Of a DNA stretch of 63,233 nucleotides, positions 33,001-44,412 are shown one piece after another (the stretch's first letter is position 1; each line of letters starts with the position of its first letter). Where the stretch lies: the NCBI GenBank assembly GCA_902651635.1, contig CACRSC010000006.1:106401-169633 (forward strand), read 5' to 3'. This DNA is from Mastigamoeba balamuthi (Eukaryota > Evosea > Mastigamoebida > Mastigamoebidae). Below the pieces are notes generated by a model. The model was not told the DNA's origin and searched no databases. It saw only the letters and a list, made by a program, of their open reading frames with translations. The position numbers were made by a program, and so were the translations under genes.

Positions 33001-34058
33001 GATATGGGGCGCGGGAGACACACCGATGAACAGGCTCTGCAAGGCCAGCATCGGGGCAGTACGTTACCACCAGCCAAGCGATGCCTCTCTTGTGTTCTCA
33101 GCAGCCCGTACAGGAGAAGGCGGTGGCCACCGTCGCCACGCACCCCTCCGCGCCAGTGGCCTTCAGTGGCATCAACGCCACGATGCCGCAGGGCTCCACC
33201 GCACGGAACCTGTCTTACTCGGCAGCGGCAGGAGAGATCCCCATCCTCACATCGCCACCTGAGAACCTCGTGCGCGAGCCCACCACGCCACCAACAGCAG
33301 CTCCGCTCAGCCTCCCCTGCTCCTCCCCCTCCGCAGGTCTTTGCCAAGGGGTACGTCCACAACGAGATCCCGGGGCAGCCGTCGTTCAGGTCGGCCTGCG
33401 CCGTGAGCACCATAGGGCTCGAGTTCCTGAGCAGGCCCGCGAGGCTCTCCCTCATCCGGCAGATGGCGCGCATGATGTTCGAGCACGGCCCCAGGAACTA
33501 CAGCCTCAGCGTCGCCTCGGACCCCGCGACGCGCCTGTGCAACGTCAGCGCGAGGTTCGCGGACGGGTTCGTGCCTGTCAGGATAGACGTCATGTGGGGC
33601 GACAGCGGCGACGCCATCGAGTCATTCAGTGAGCTCTTCCATCGCGCTGCTCGGGGGCCAAATGTCAGCTGACGTTGCCGCGACCAGAATGGGGAGAGCC
33701 GGTGACGCACACGTTTGGGACGGCGGGAGAGTGTGCCCCTGCTGTGATGGCTGTGAACGACGTCGGGAGGGTATTCCTGCTCTCCACGGGTACTCAGTCA
33801 GCCTCGTCGTCGTCGTCGTCACCGTCTGGCGGTCTGGCGGGGTCCTCTTCATCTTCTTCCAAGTCGGTGCTCCCGCCGAAGCCTTCAGAGTCCAGCAGTT
33901 CCAGGGAGTCAATGTCGCTGTCTGGCTCCAGCTCGACTTCGGCGGCGACGCCCTCCAGCAGCTCAGAGAACCGGCGACTGACGTCGAGTGTCAGCGGGTC
34001 TGAGAGGCTTGCTCACACCTTCGTGGGCCTTCTCGCTGTCCTCTTCTCGCTCCTGTGA
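30008..34058 (+). CDS. Subtilisin-family serine protease with PA domain and GPI-type C-terminus
   Basis: Ten exons: 30008-30201, 30342-30731, 30789-30897, 30956-31214, 31320-31533, 31594-32894, 32927-33058, about 33102-33269, 33337-33628 and 33688-34058; about 1140 residues. Order: signal peptide (STLLLLLAVAALAEA), inhibitor I9-like propeptide, Asp box (VKIAVPDWGTH, not the usual DTG/DSG), His region (KSHG then TSSTAAG), oxyanion Asn (FVFSAGNSGPE), a PA domain (FGCSPLTHANYSGKAVLV), and the Ser box GTSMACPHVAGAAAL with typical downstream helix. The last exon encodes a Ser-rich stalk and a hydrophobic C-terminus (LAHTFVGLLAVLFSLL), which suggests a GPI anchor. All junctions keep frame except 30897/30956 at the catalytic His, where one base is in excess. 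Probably a secreted or surface protease; activity is uncertain. Confidence 0.8.
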
Positions 34059-34158
34059 TGGCCAAAACAGAACAGCTGCTCGAACCATCCGAAGTGGATG
34101 TTGCTATTTTGTTCTGAGCCCCTCTGGACTCGCGTGAGGGCAGCCCAACATTAGATGG

Positions 34159-37100
34159 CTACACACAGAGCGCGGCGTCTCCACCCCCACCGGCGGCAAT
34201 GTGAGCTCCTGGACCACCAGCCCGATCGGTTATCCCGCCTCTCGTGTGACTTCCCCCTTCCTTCTTCGACCTCTGGTGCGCGCTCTTGGAGCGCGGCGTT
34301 TGTGGCTTCTCAGATGACTCCGTGACGCTCGCCTCCAGCTGTGTCTCCCAGTTCGGGACTGGCGGAAGAGCTCCCGAGTGCTTCGTCTTGTGGCCCGCCC
34401 TGCGCTCCTCCTGACCTTTCCCGAACCTCCCCAGAGAAGGCACGGTCTTGACCAAGGTCGGCTGCAGCGTCACCAGGTACCGCGGGAGGATCTGCGACGC
34501 CTCAAACGCCACCAGCTCGTGGAACACTGCCTGCTCCAGCTCAGCGCACGCGACGTAGTTCTGCTCGCCGGGCTCGTCGGTGGCGGGGCGCACGGGGATG
34601 AAGTGGGCGTCGTAGTTGGCGTAGCTGCCCTTGCCAGTCAGCTTGTCCATGTCGCCGTCCACCACGGGGTACGCGGAGAAGAGCGACACCCAGTTTACCA
34701 GCAGCGCCCCCTTGCTGTACACCTCGCTGGCGTAGCGCGCCTCGTACGCGCTGTACACGCCCTTCCCGAAGAAGCCCTCGTCGGTGGTCGCCAGGCTCGC
34801 GAAGCCCGCGCGGAACACGCTCTCCAGGACCTCTGCCCGAGTCCCATGCCACATGGGAACGAGCTGCACGTTGGGGTACGCGGGCTCTGGAGTCTTACGC
34901 GCCATCCCCGCCAGCCTGTCGACCACGCCGGCCCTCAGCTCGCTGCTGCCGTCGTGCTCGAAGGCCGGGGCGAACGCGGTGTTGCCCGCCCGCGCCTGCA
35001 GCTGGGCAACGCGGTTCTCGAAGGCCTGCTCGAGGTGAGGGCTGTAGATGATCTCGACCTTGGCGACGTCGTAGCGCGGGACAGGGCACCGCTGGTAGAG
35101 CTCCACTACTAGCTCCGCGTCTACGCGGCCGGGCTTGAGGAGGAAGTAGTCCCGGGACTGGGCCCGGGCACCCGTGGGCCGCAGCGACTCCTCAAAGTGC
35201 CACACGCGGGGCTCCCACTTGTTGAGCTCCCGCACCAGCCTGCGCTTGTAGACAGCCACCGCGATGAATGCGCAGGCCACGACGAGGAGCAAGAGGCCGA
35301 CAACGCCTCCGACTGAGCCGGCTATGATCTGGAGAAGCTTGGAGGGCCGCTCGATGTCGTATACGAGGTCGATGCCGGCGGTGTTGCCGTGGGAGTTGTT
35401 GACAGACACTCGCAGCGCGACGCTGCCCCCTCCGTATCCCTTGCCGACTATGAAGCTCGCCAACCCCGGTCCCACGGAAGCCAGGGCTGCGCACGTCGAG
35501 TTCCACGCGGTCGTGAATACGAACGAGCAGCTGGTGGCGCTGACAGTGGGCTGGCAGGCCGATACGACGCCGGGGCTCAGCTGCCACTGGCAGGCGATGG
35601 CCGTCGTCGCCCGAACCGTGTACGTGAGCGTCGGGTCGCTGCGCTGCATCGTGCAGCCCGCTGACTCCTCGACGTTGCCGCAGTGGTGCGTCCACACGGC
35701 GACCCCGGGCATGCGGAGAGTGCGGCTGCCGTCCATTGCAATCCGCGATAGCTGGCGGGACCACGACGGGGCGACGAGCCGCATCTGCTGTGCGCCCAGA
35801 ACAATGGCAGACCCCGAGAACAACCTACCGGGCCTCTCGGCCTCGGACACGGGCGACCCGATGACGATGTCGCCCGCGCCGTCGCCGTCGACGTCGCCGA
35901 GCCTCCCGACGAATCTCCCGAGCCGAGAGCCCCTCTCTGACCCCACAAGCTGGTAGCCGTCTGTCGCAGAGAAGCTGCTCATCAGCAGGCGGCTCTCGGA
36001 GTCGACCCTCCTGCTCCAGCACGCGCTGCTGTCGGAGGAGCAGTCGCCCGAGTCGTTGCGGCCCAGCAGAACGTAGACCTGGCCGGCTGTCGCCAGGGCC
36101 TCTGGCATGCCGAGGTAGATGTCTCCGACGCCGTCGCCGTTCACGTCGCCCGCGGAGCCGAAGATGGCGCCCAGCTGGTCGAACAGAATCTCCCCGTCGA
36201 GCGAGAACCCTGTTCTGTTGGCCAGGTTGACCGTAGCGTCGAGGCGGACGACCGTTCCTGACGGCCTGCTTGTCCACGAGCCGGCGGCCTTCGATCCGAA
36301 GATGACATAGATACGGCCTGCCAGCTTGTGACCCAGCGAGTTGCTCTCCGTGGGCAGCCCGACGCCAAAGTCGTCGATGAGGTCGCCGTTCACGTCCCCC
36401 AGAGCCCGCGGAACAACCTGTGCAGCACATTCCTGTGCGGCTGGCAGCGCACCGTACGCGGATCCCCCGGGCGACAGCACGACGCCCTTGTTGAGGGCCA
36501 TGGGGCGGGTGCGAGAGCCCAGCAGCAGGCGCAGCCACCCGCAGCGCGCCATGTCGAGCACGGCGTCGGCGAGCCCGTCGCCGTTGATGTCGCCGATGCT
36601 CGTCACGTTTGCCCCACGCCCAGGGCCGTAGTTGTCCTCGAGCTCTGTCGCTGAGCCGTCGATGTTGACACTCGGCACTCTGGCGAGCCCGGACGACCCG
36701 TAGACAACAAACGCGCGGTACCGTTCGTACTCGCCGTGTGTCTCCAGTCCGAACTCGGTCATCAGATCGCCGTTGACGTCGCCCAGGGCCGACACCGAGT
36801 TCCCAGTGTCGTCGGTGCGGCTGGTCGTGTAGGCGACCTGCGCCAGCGACGGCCCCAGGAGGACGACAGCGCGCACTCCGGACTTTGAGGCGCCGACGAC
36901 GCCAACCAGAACGTCGCCAACGCGGTCGCCGTTGTGGTCTCCCAGCGCGGATAGCGACAGTGTACATTCGGCGACTGCGAGGTTGGTACGGACGGTGCGA
37001 AGGCCGGATCTTCCCGCGCTGCCGGAAAGGGGGAAGAGGAGCCGGCGCCACGCACTGCTGACGGCGACCACGACCTCCCAGAGGCCATTCGACGGGTTGG

Positions 37101-38831
37101 CGACGGCGAAAGCGAAGTCGGGAACGCCGTCTCCGCTGACGTCGCCGACGCCCGTAGACGAGAACCCGGACAGCGTGGCGTTGCGTCCAGAGACGACCTC
37201 GATGCCCTCGCCCGCGCTGACGTTGACGCTGTGCAGCGCGCCCAGTGCCACGTGGCCCGCGAAGAAGTAGTCGACTCGCCCGTCGCCGTCTATGTCGCCG
37301 ATGGCGTCGACTGACCCGCAGGGCCCCGGCCCCACGAGCCTCATGACACGGTCTTTGCTCTCCACGTCCTCGCACTGACTCTTGTGGTCGAAATCGGCCT
37401 CGTCTATGGTGACTACGCACTCGGCGGCGCTGTCCTTGCGGCGCACCAAGTCGGGGACGCCGTCGCCCGTGACGTCGCCGAGGAATAGCGACTCAGAGAC
37501 GTTGGGCGACTGGCACAAGGCCACTGTGTTGCCCAGCGAGCCGCTTCTGAGCTTCGCGCCGAGCACCACCATCTCCGTCTCCTTGAGCACCAGCAAGTCG
37601 CCGAAGTCATCGTCGTTCAGGTGAATGCCTCCTGCGTTGCGGGGTGCATAGTGCGCCTGGGCCAGCACGCAGCCAGGAATCGTAGCGATCGGGGCTACGA
37701 TGTCTGGCTTCGCCAAGTCGATCCCCGCCATCCACGTGCTTCTCCCGAACACCACTGTTACGGACCCCGTCGCCAACGTCGACACGTTCGCGCGGATTTC
37801 GAGTGCCATGTCATCGTAGTGGTCGCCGTTGACGTCGCCGACTCCGACGAGGTTGACGGAAAACGAGGCGGCGCTCTTGAGCTTGGAGAGGGGCGCGGGC
37901 ACCAGCACGAAGCCGTTGGCCCCGTCGACGCCAGAGGGGCCCAGCGGGAACGAGGACCCGTTGTGCGAGCCCAGAATGACGACGAATGACGTGGTGCCGA
38001 ACCGCAGGGCCACGTCCGCGTGCCCGTCGCCGTTCACGTCGCCGACGGGGAATACTGCGCCAGGCACTCCAGCCCACATCGCCGCGAGCGACGACGGCGA
38101 CACGTGGGAGGGCCATGCTGTGGTGACACGTCAGAGGCGGCGGCGGGGAGGAGGGAGGAATGGGGCTGTGCCTCCGGTGTGCCCAGGCAGGAGGAGGAGA
38201 CGGCCAGAGGACTGCAGAAGGATGTCATTGAGGCCGTCGCCCGTGACGTCGGATGCTGTCACGAAGCTGACGCCGCGAATGAGAACAGTGATCATCCGCA
38301 CGTCGAACACGTCCAGCTGGATTGGCAGCGCATCCCGGCGCTCTGCGGTGGCGGGAACGGACGAGGAACACACCGAATCAATTGTGAATCTGACAGCGCG
38401 TCGGGAAAAAACAAAGTGCATTTTCGCACGCCCCGAGCGAGTGCACGAGTTCGAGGAGAGTGCACGCAACTGTCGTCGCTGTTGTTGCGCCCGAGGAGGA
38501 GCATGACCCCGAATTGACCCGCAGCCGTGCTGCCCGCATTGGCTGCCCCCTCCTGGCCCAGCCCCACGTCGCACACGATGTCCTCCACATCGTCGCCGTT
38601 GACGTCGCCCACGCTCTGGAGGGCGCCGCCCCGCACGGTGTCCGAGTCTCTCAGCAGCCACACCCAGCCCCCGCCCTGCTCGCCGTCGGCGCCGTCGGAG
38701 GAGTCGAGGCCCTGCGCCAGCACGACGGGAGTGGCCCACTGGCTCCACGACGTCGCGCTGCCCGCCGACGCCGACGCCACCAGCCACGCCGCGAGCCACA
38801 CAGTCGCCAGTCCCCGGCTGCTCGCGTGCAT
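34159..38831 (-). CDS. FG-GAP ectodomain receptor with cytoplasmic PARP-type ADP-ribosyltransferase domain
   Basis: Three exons, 38831-38471, 38342-38202 and 38117-34159, give 1486 residues. A signal peptide (LATVWLAAWLVASASA) leads into about 14 FG-GAP/integrin-alpha-like units, each with a calcium-loop motif such as GDVNGDGHADV, GDVTGDGVPDLV, GDIDGDGRVDYF or GDINGDGLADAV; this is enough for two beta-propellers. A single TM segment near residues 1096-1122 (AGSVGGVVGLLLLVVACAF) is followed by a basic stop-transfer (YKRRLVRELNKWEPR). The cytoplasmic part holds a PARP fold: WHGTRAEVLESVFRAGF (His about 1257), FGKGVYSAYEARYASEVY (Tyr about 1288) and HELVAFEASQILPRYLV (Glu about 1367), the H-Y-E triad of poly- or mono-ADP-ribosylating enzymes. 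Upstream, VAKVEIIYSPHLEQAFENRV fits the usual PARP N-lobe. An inside enzyme and outside propeller follow from topology; the ligand is unknown. Confidence 0.88.
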
Positions 38832-39597
38832 CGCTGTCGAGCCAGGACCGGCGGTGTGTTGAGAGCTGCAGCAAATGTGGTTTTGTGCGAACGAGATTTC
38901 CTGGCAGGCGTATTTCCCGAATGGTGATTACTGTCAGAAATGAAATTCACACTCGACACGCCATAATGAGGTAATGCCCTCCTTTTCCCCGCTCTGTGTC
39001 GGAAAAACTACGGTGGCGGTGGTGAGAAGCGAGAAGAGGAGGCGGGGGCAGGGTGAGACTCTGTCATACTTTGACATCTTCTCACCAGAAACTCGAAAAC
39101 CCCGAGGGATGCGCTGTTGGAAAAACCATCCGATTTCTGTCTCTCCTACTCAGAGCCCTTTTCAAATAATGGCGATGGGTGGTCCCGTTAGTTCCCCCCC
39201 CCCTAACGGTGCAAACGTGGCACAGCGGTTAACATAAGGGCTGCATTCGCTTTTTCCCTTGGTGGCACGATTTGTTTGTTGAATTGAGGTCGACGGCCCC
39301 CAAGACCCGAGTTACCCTTCGAGGAGAAGGGAGAGGAGTGTTTGACGCACAGATTTCTTATTTCTGGAACTGCAAGGGGGAGACTGCGATGATATTTCAG
39401 CAAGAAAAGTAATAAACGGATGCTCAAGTTCATGAGTGTGGAGACACCATCAGACATCACCGGATGGAACAAGGCCGTCGCACCCTCTGTGATCTCCATG
39501 CGGCTGCGGGATTGCTGCCTGCCCGATGCGATGAGCTCATACCTGAATCCGGATTCTCTGGGCCCAGATTTTGCTTTGCCTTTGGCCGGGGGCGCAG
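38832..39597. other. Intergenic, no gene seen
   Basis: There are 766 bases between the divergent FG-GAP/PARP gene and a hypothetical gene. It is AT-richer than the exons, with no convincing reading frame. A tRNA-5'-half-like string at about 39210-39245 does not complete a cloverleaf. Promoters for both neighbours are expected here. Confidence 0.4.
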
Positions 39598-40375
39598 ATG
39601 ACGGGCGCGTGCTGCCGCACTCCCCGCGGCGCCTTCTTCTTCTTCAAGCACACAGCGCCCGCGCCAGCGCCCGCCGCCGCGGACAGCCCGCACACGGTGC
39701 ACAACGACGCGCTCTACGCGTTCCTCCGCGCGCGCCGCCTGCTCGTCGAGGTCGACGCCGCCGGGCGCCGCGTGGTCTTCGCCGCAGCGCCCGTGGCCCT
39801 GGACGAGTCGCTCTGCAAGCACATGCGCGCGGCGCTCGGCCTGAGGGCCGTGCAGGGCTCAGAGAGGTGGTCGCCCGCAGGCGGGCTCAGGCGCGCGTAC
39901 GACGCGGCAGAGGCCGCGCTGCTGGTGCGCCTCGAGGCGCCCTGCGACGACGGCAGCCCCGGCGGCGTGGGCTCCGCAGAGTGGGCGGCGCTCACCGCGA
40001 AGCAGAGGTTCAATTCCCCCGCGCCCGCTTTAGTTTCCGGGAATCGGTTGATGATGTGGCTCCGGCATTTTCCTGGTTTGTGGCATCAACTGATTTGTGG
40101 TCGTGGCGGGGGGGCGGACACAAAGGAGCACAATGGGCGCTGTGCTGGCTGCGTTCTGCACGAGGCCGGACAGTGCTGCCGAGAACGCGGGGAAGGCTGC
40201 CAGGAGGCCGAGGAAGGCTGCCGCGGCGGCCGCCGCTGCTTCGAGGGGAGCGTCCGAGAGAATACGGATAGTGAACGAGAACACAGGCGAGTCCATCGAG
40301 GCCATCGCCCTGCGCTACACGGGCCCGGGGGTTCCCAAGGGTTTGGACTTCCACCCGCAATTCTGTGATGCCTAG
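39598..40375 (+). CDS. Hypothetical protein
   Basis: The likely start is at 39598 (MTGACCRTPRGAFFFFKHTA). The first exon runs to about 40010 and encodes an Ala/Arg-rich segment with HNDALYAFLRARRLLVEVDA, DESLCKHMRAALGLRAV and AYDAAEAALLVRLEAP. An intron with donor GTTCAA and an uncertain acceptor (about 40029 or 40129) leads to a last exon ending IVNENTGESIEAIALRYTGP and FHPQFCDA. I do not recognise a family. The coding case rests on the long open first exon and its composition; the second half is weak because two alternative frames look plausible. Confidence 0.4.
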
Positions 40376-40596
40376 GCAGTGGACCGTCACTGCCAACCAC
40401 GGGCTTTGGAGCCAGTCAAACGTTGTTTTTTCAGACCGATCACGTGTTTGTGGCGTGTGTCGTGACGATTCATTTTTTTCCTCTTGGTACTCTAACAAAG
40501 CAGGCGAGAGCACACGTTTGTAGGGCATGCCCACGACCTGAAAAGCCTCTTGAATGACACCAGTGGTTTCCGGATAGAGTACGGCAGGCGCGGGAA

Positions 40597-42140
40597 CTAC
40601 ACCCGGGCGGCATTTGACAGAGCCAAGTGCGTGCTCGGATGCAGCTTGTAGCACACAAGCAGCCCCGACACAGCGCCCAGCACCAAGACCAGAACAGCAG
40701 CCAGAACGCCCGCTACGAGCTCCTCCGCAAGGGCTGCGTTTGGCCGTGAGATTGCGGTAATTGCAGGCAATGTGATTGGGGAAACCCTCACCGTGGACCG
40801 AGAACATGTACACAGCGTTGGAGTTGGGGGCTCCGACAGCCAGCACGTCGCCCCGGAGAGAGACAGATGCCCCAAACACACTCGCGGCAGCGCCCCCGTG
40901 GTGCACGTCAATGCGCGACGACTCCCCGACGTGCATCACGTGCACATGCCCAGACGGCTCGCCGACAGCGACGTGCTGCGCGCCCTCGACAGGGTCGCAG
41001 TCGAGCGCGAGGGCCGCGCCGAACAACCTCCCCGGGCCATAGTAGCGCGCAGCCAGCGACCACGAGGCGCCCTTGCGGTGGAACACGTACGCCCCGGCCT
41101 CGGCGCCGACGCAGGGGGCGTCCGAGGCGCACGGAGCACCCACGACGAGGGTGTTGCCGTCGCAGCTCAGGCGGAGGACGTGACCGAACGACGTAGACCC
41201 GGCGCCGATGGAGGCGGCGTCGCCGCGCAGCTCCGACGCGAGATAGAGCGTGCCAGATGTCGCGTTGCGCTCGTAGACGTACACGGCCCCGCCGGAGGCG
41301 CTGGCGAAGGGGCTGCCGACGACGACCCTGTGCCAGTCGCGCCCGGTGGACGTGGCGACCGCGTGGGCGAACAGGGAGCCGGCGCGCGAGGCCGACGCGG
41401 GCGAGGAGACCAGCTCGGTCGTGTACGTGCCCCACGTGGCGCCGGCGACCAGCACGCTTGCGTAGCCCTTGAGCGGGGCTCCGATGACTGCCGTGTGCCC
41501 ACTGCAGTCGACCGCCACGGCGCGTCCGAACCCTGGGCGGTTTCGATTTCAGCCGAACAGGACCCGCGAGTTTGCTTCGGTTTTGTTTTCGTTTTTTTTT
41601 GCGCAGCAATTGCGATATCAGTTGATTTTGCAGCCAGACGCGTACCGTCGTTGGACGTCGCCGACTGCAGCGTCGTCACGATCGACCCGGAGGCCGCGTT
41701 GACGACGGAGACAGAGCCCGTCCTGTTGGACTCGGACGACGCGCCGACGACGGCGACGCGCTCGCTGAGCGCCACGTCGACGACGACGGCGCCGGGGGCG
41801 AGCGGCGTGCGGCGCATGCGCCAGTCGTGGAACGAGCGGCCCTCGCGCACCACCGTCACGCCCGAGCTGTCGGCGATGGCGAACATGACGGTGCCGTTGG
41901 AGAACTCGACAGACCCGCTGACACGGCGTCCAAATTGCTGAGGGCACGCACACACGCGCCAGTCGGTGGAGGACGATGCGGAGGGGAAGTGGAAGAACGG
42001 GACGGGGGGAGGAGGGCACGGACGGTCACGTCGGCTGGCGCGGTGAGGGCCTGCTCGTATCGCCACGCGTGGGCTGTGGGAGCGAGGAGGCAGAGGGAGG
42101 CGACGGCAGCCAGCAAGAACAGCCGAGCCCACACCATCAT
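40597..42140 (-). CDS. FG-GAP beta-propeller type I membrane protein with short tail
   Basis: Four exons, 42140-42030, 41937-41646, 41532-40792 and 40733-40597, give 426 residues. The product starts at tandem ATGs with a signal peptide (WARLFLLAAVASLCLLAPTAHA). The body is a string of FG-GAP-like blades: GRRVSGSVEFSNGTVMFAI, FGRAVAVDCSGHTAVIGAP, FAHAVATS...RVVVGSPFAS, FGHVLRLSCDGNTLVVGAP, FGAALALDCD...VAVGEP and FGASVSLRGDVLAVGAP. The last exon is one TM segment (VLAAVLVLVLGAVSGLLVCY) with a tail of about 20 residues. Such propellers bind ligands or matrix; this one has no cytoplasmic enzyme. It lies near the FG-GAP/PARP receptor but differs in blade sequence. Confidence 0.8.
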
Positions 42141-42350
42141 CGCCACAGCAGTGCGCTTGATATTTTTGTGGCGCCCAGATATGCGTGCTGATTGATATCA
42201 TTGACGCAAGCAAAGACACGCACCACCCTCAATTTGATAAGAACTCCAATTCGACCAGCGCTGGTTGCCCGGCTGCATCGCTGTGGTGCGGTCGGGCATG
42301 CGAGGACGAAAGACCCGGATGGGAAGTGGTGTGTGTGCCAGCTCTCATAC

Positions 42351-42845
42351 TCAGAGCGAGTGCAGTCTGTCGAACACGCCCACGTCCTTGAGGCAGCAGG
42401 GGCACCTGTGCCTGACGTCCTTGACCGAGTCGACGCAGAACGGGATCAGGCAGCACGGCCACAGGCCCACGAAGAACAGGCCCCCGGCTGCGACCCACAT
42501 GAACGAGCCGTTCTCGAACCTCGTCTCGGTCGTCACGACCTGCCCGCAGAACTGGCACGTGATCCTCGCCTGCCTGGTGGGGGCCAAATGAATTCTAGAT
42601 ATGCCGTCTCGGATTCTCGAGAATCCGCGAGATATTTGTGCTCACACGTCGAGGAATTTGAACGTCTGCCCGTTGGGAGCCGCAATGGCGGCCGGCGGCG
42701 CGACGCACGCTACGTACGCGGGCGGCGGTGCGACGGGCTCGCCAAAGGCCAGTTTAGCGGGAGGCGGCATCGTGCAGGAGTCCGGCGGCTGCTGCAGAAG
42801 CGCCGCGGACGGCATGTCGTTATCCACTGCTTTGCCGCAGCTCAT
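42351..42845 (-). CDS. LITAF/SIMPLE-domain protein
   Basis: Two exons, 42845-42648 and 42569-42351 (donor GTGTGA, acceptor GGCAG), give 138 residues. Exon 1 is Pro/Ala-rich (MPPPAKLAFGEPVAPPPAY), as is common before this domain. Exon 2 is the whole LITAF domain: ITCQFCGQVVTTETRFENG, a hydrophobic membrane-inserting core (FMWVAAGGLFFVGLWPCCLI), then VRHRCPCCLKDVG. The CxxC and HxCPxC knuckles would bind one zinc ion. LITAF proteins sit on the cytosolic face of late endosomes and lysosomes and affect trafficking and degradation. Length and motif order match the family. Confidence 0.9.
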
Positions 42846-43077
42846 TTTTGGAAGTGCGAAAAAACGACCCCGCGGAATCTGAAGATTTTCTGTTTTCTTA
42901 CAGATCGTTCTGATCTAGATTTCTGCAGATCGACAGGAAGAGGCATCCCGGGAGAAACCCCTGGGAATGGCGGGAACAGTGCACGAAAGACGGTATCAGT
43001 TTATTGCGAGGGGAAGACTCGAGAACCCTTGTACGCAGTTACTGGAATTAAACCGTAAGTTTGTTCCTTACAGTGCC

Positions 43078-44412
43078 CTAGACGTTCTTGTTCGGCGGCA
43101 GGGGGAACATCTGCCACTTGTTGAACTGCCCCATGCCCTGATAGATGGCGAGGAACCCCACCGCGAGGCCCTCGGTCGACGAGATCTGGCAGATGATCTC
43201 GCCGGCCCTGGTCTTGCCCTCGGCCATGATGAGGAGGCCCAGCGCGGACAGCCAGAAGTTGAACAGCACCATCGAGTTGAGCAGGATCGACACGCGGTGG
43301 AACCTCATCTTAACGGCGTTCCACGTCATCCCGAACACGAAGACGCCCCAGATGAACATCAGGCACGCGGTCGAGCCCTGTTGCCGGGGGGAAGAGAGCC
43401 CAGGATCAGCGCCAAACAAACAAACAAACAAACAACGCTTAGCCACGTGGCTGCGGGGGTTATCGGGAAAGTTCTCGAACCAGGTCCATGGGTGCGGTGA
43501 TCTTGAGGTTCGCGAGGACCATGAGCAGGGCCGAGAGCACGTTGAACGCGCCGAAGGTGCCGGTGATGATCATGCCGAACTGGTCGTTGCGCACAAAGTC
43601 CATGATGCTGCAGATGATCTGGGGCGTTTGCGCGGACGAGCTTTCTTGAGTCAAAAAGGCACAGAGAAATGATGTCATCGCGGAAATGCGCTGGGACCTG
43701 GATCAGGCCTCCGTAGACCGAAGCCACCGAGATGAGGAGCGCGGCGCTGCCCTCGTTCGAGACCACCTTGGCGCCGGGCAGGTTCCACAGCACGACGGTG
43801 ACTCCGAAACTACGAAGATAGCGCGACCGTTGCGTCTTAGACTACCGGTGCTGTTTTCTCTCACAGGCTTATTCTCCCCGCACATCCCACCCCGAAGCCC
43901 ACACTGAACAAGCAGAGGGAAAACAAGGGGCAAAGGGCTCACGCGAGGAGACCGAGGGGCCCGGGGTCGGCGAGCTCGCGCGGCTTGAGCAGCGACTGCG
44001 CGAGCTGGAGCGGCACCACCTGGTAGACCGCGCCGTTTGGTCCTGAGACCGCTGTCAGGTTGCGGGTGAGGAGGAAAGAAACGTGGAAAACGGTGCTCAC
44101 TGAGCCCCGACAGGTCGAAATCGTTCATCGCCACGGGCCTGGTGCGCGAGCGCGAGGCGTGAGGATCGTGCGGCGGTGTGGCCTCCCGGTGGCTAAAAAA
44201 CCCGAAAGCAACCCCACCCCCCGCCCAAAGGGCAGCAGCGGGGGGCAGAAGATCTAAGAGAGGAGTGCACAAGGGGGCACGGACATCATGGAACTGTACG
44301 AGGGCACGCGCTCGTAGTTGTCCGGAGAGGGGTCCGAGCGCGGAACGCGGGGCGCGGCGCCGAGGGTGGGCAGAGGGACGTCTACAGAGGTCTCGGCCTT
44401 GGTGCTCGCCAT
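43078..44412 (-). CDS. GPR1/FUN34/YaaH-family (acetate/succinate transporter) membrane protein
   Basis: Minus-strand gene with about six exons. The start at 44412 gives MASTKAETSVDVPLPTLGAA and a cytosolic N-terminus. The family signature appears as ADPGPLGLLA joined over an intron to FGVTVVLWNLPGAKVV (family NPxPLGLxxFGxT). Further exons give SVASVYGGLIQ joined to IICSIMDFVRNDQFGMIITG, GAFNVLSALLMVLANLKI, and a last exon with CLMFIWGVFVFGMTWNAV and SILLNSMVLFNFWLSALGLL. Six TM helices are plausible. In microbes and fungi the family moves acetate, succinate or ammonium-linked cargo across the plasma membrane. The first intron acceptor could not be fixed; the other joins (for example GC|T at LLA-FGV) keep frame. 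Confidence 0.78.

Noticed and set aside
35825-37420. A 531-codon minus-strand reading frame
   Set aside because: It overlaps the FG-GAP region in another frame and is extremely Arg-rich, the usual shadow of a GC-rich coding exon.
39205-39260. A tRNA-like 5' half (GTGGCACAGCGGTTAACA)
   Set aside because: No matching T arm or 3' acceptor strand follows, so no cloverleaf can be formed.
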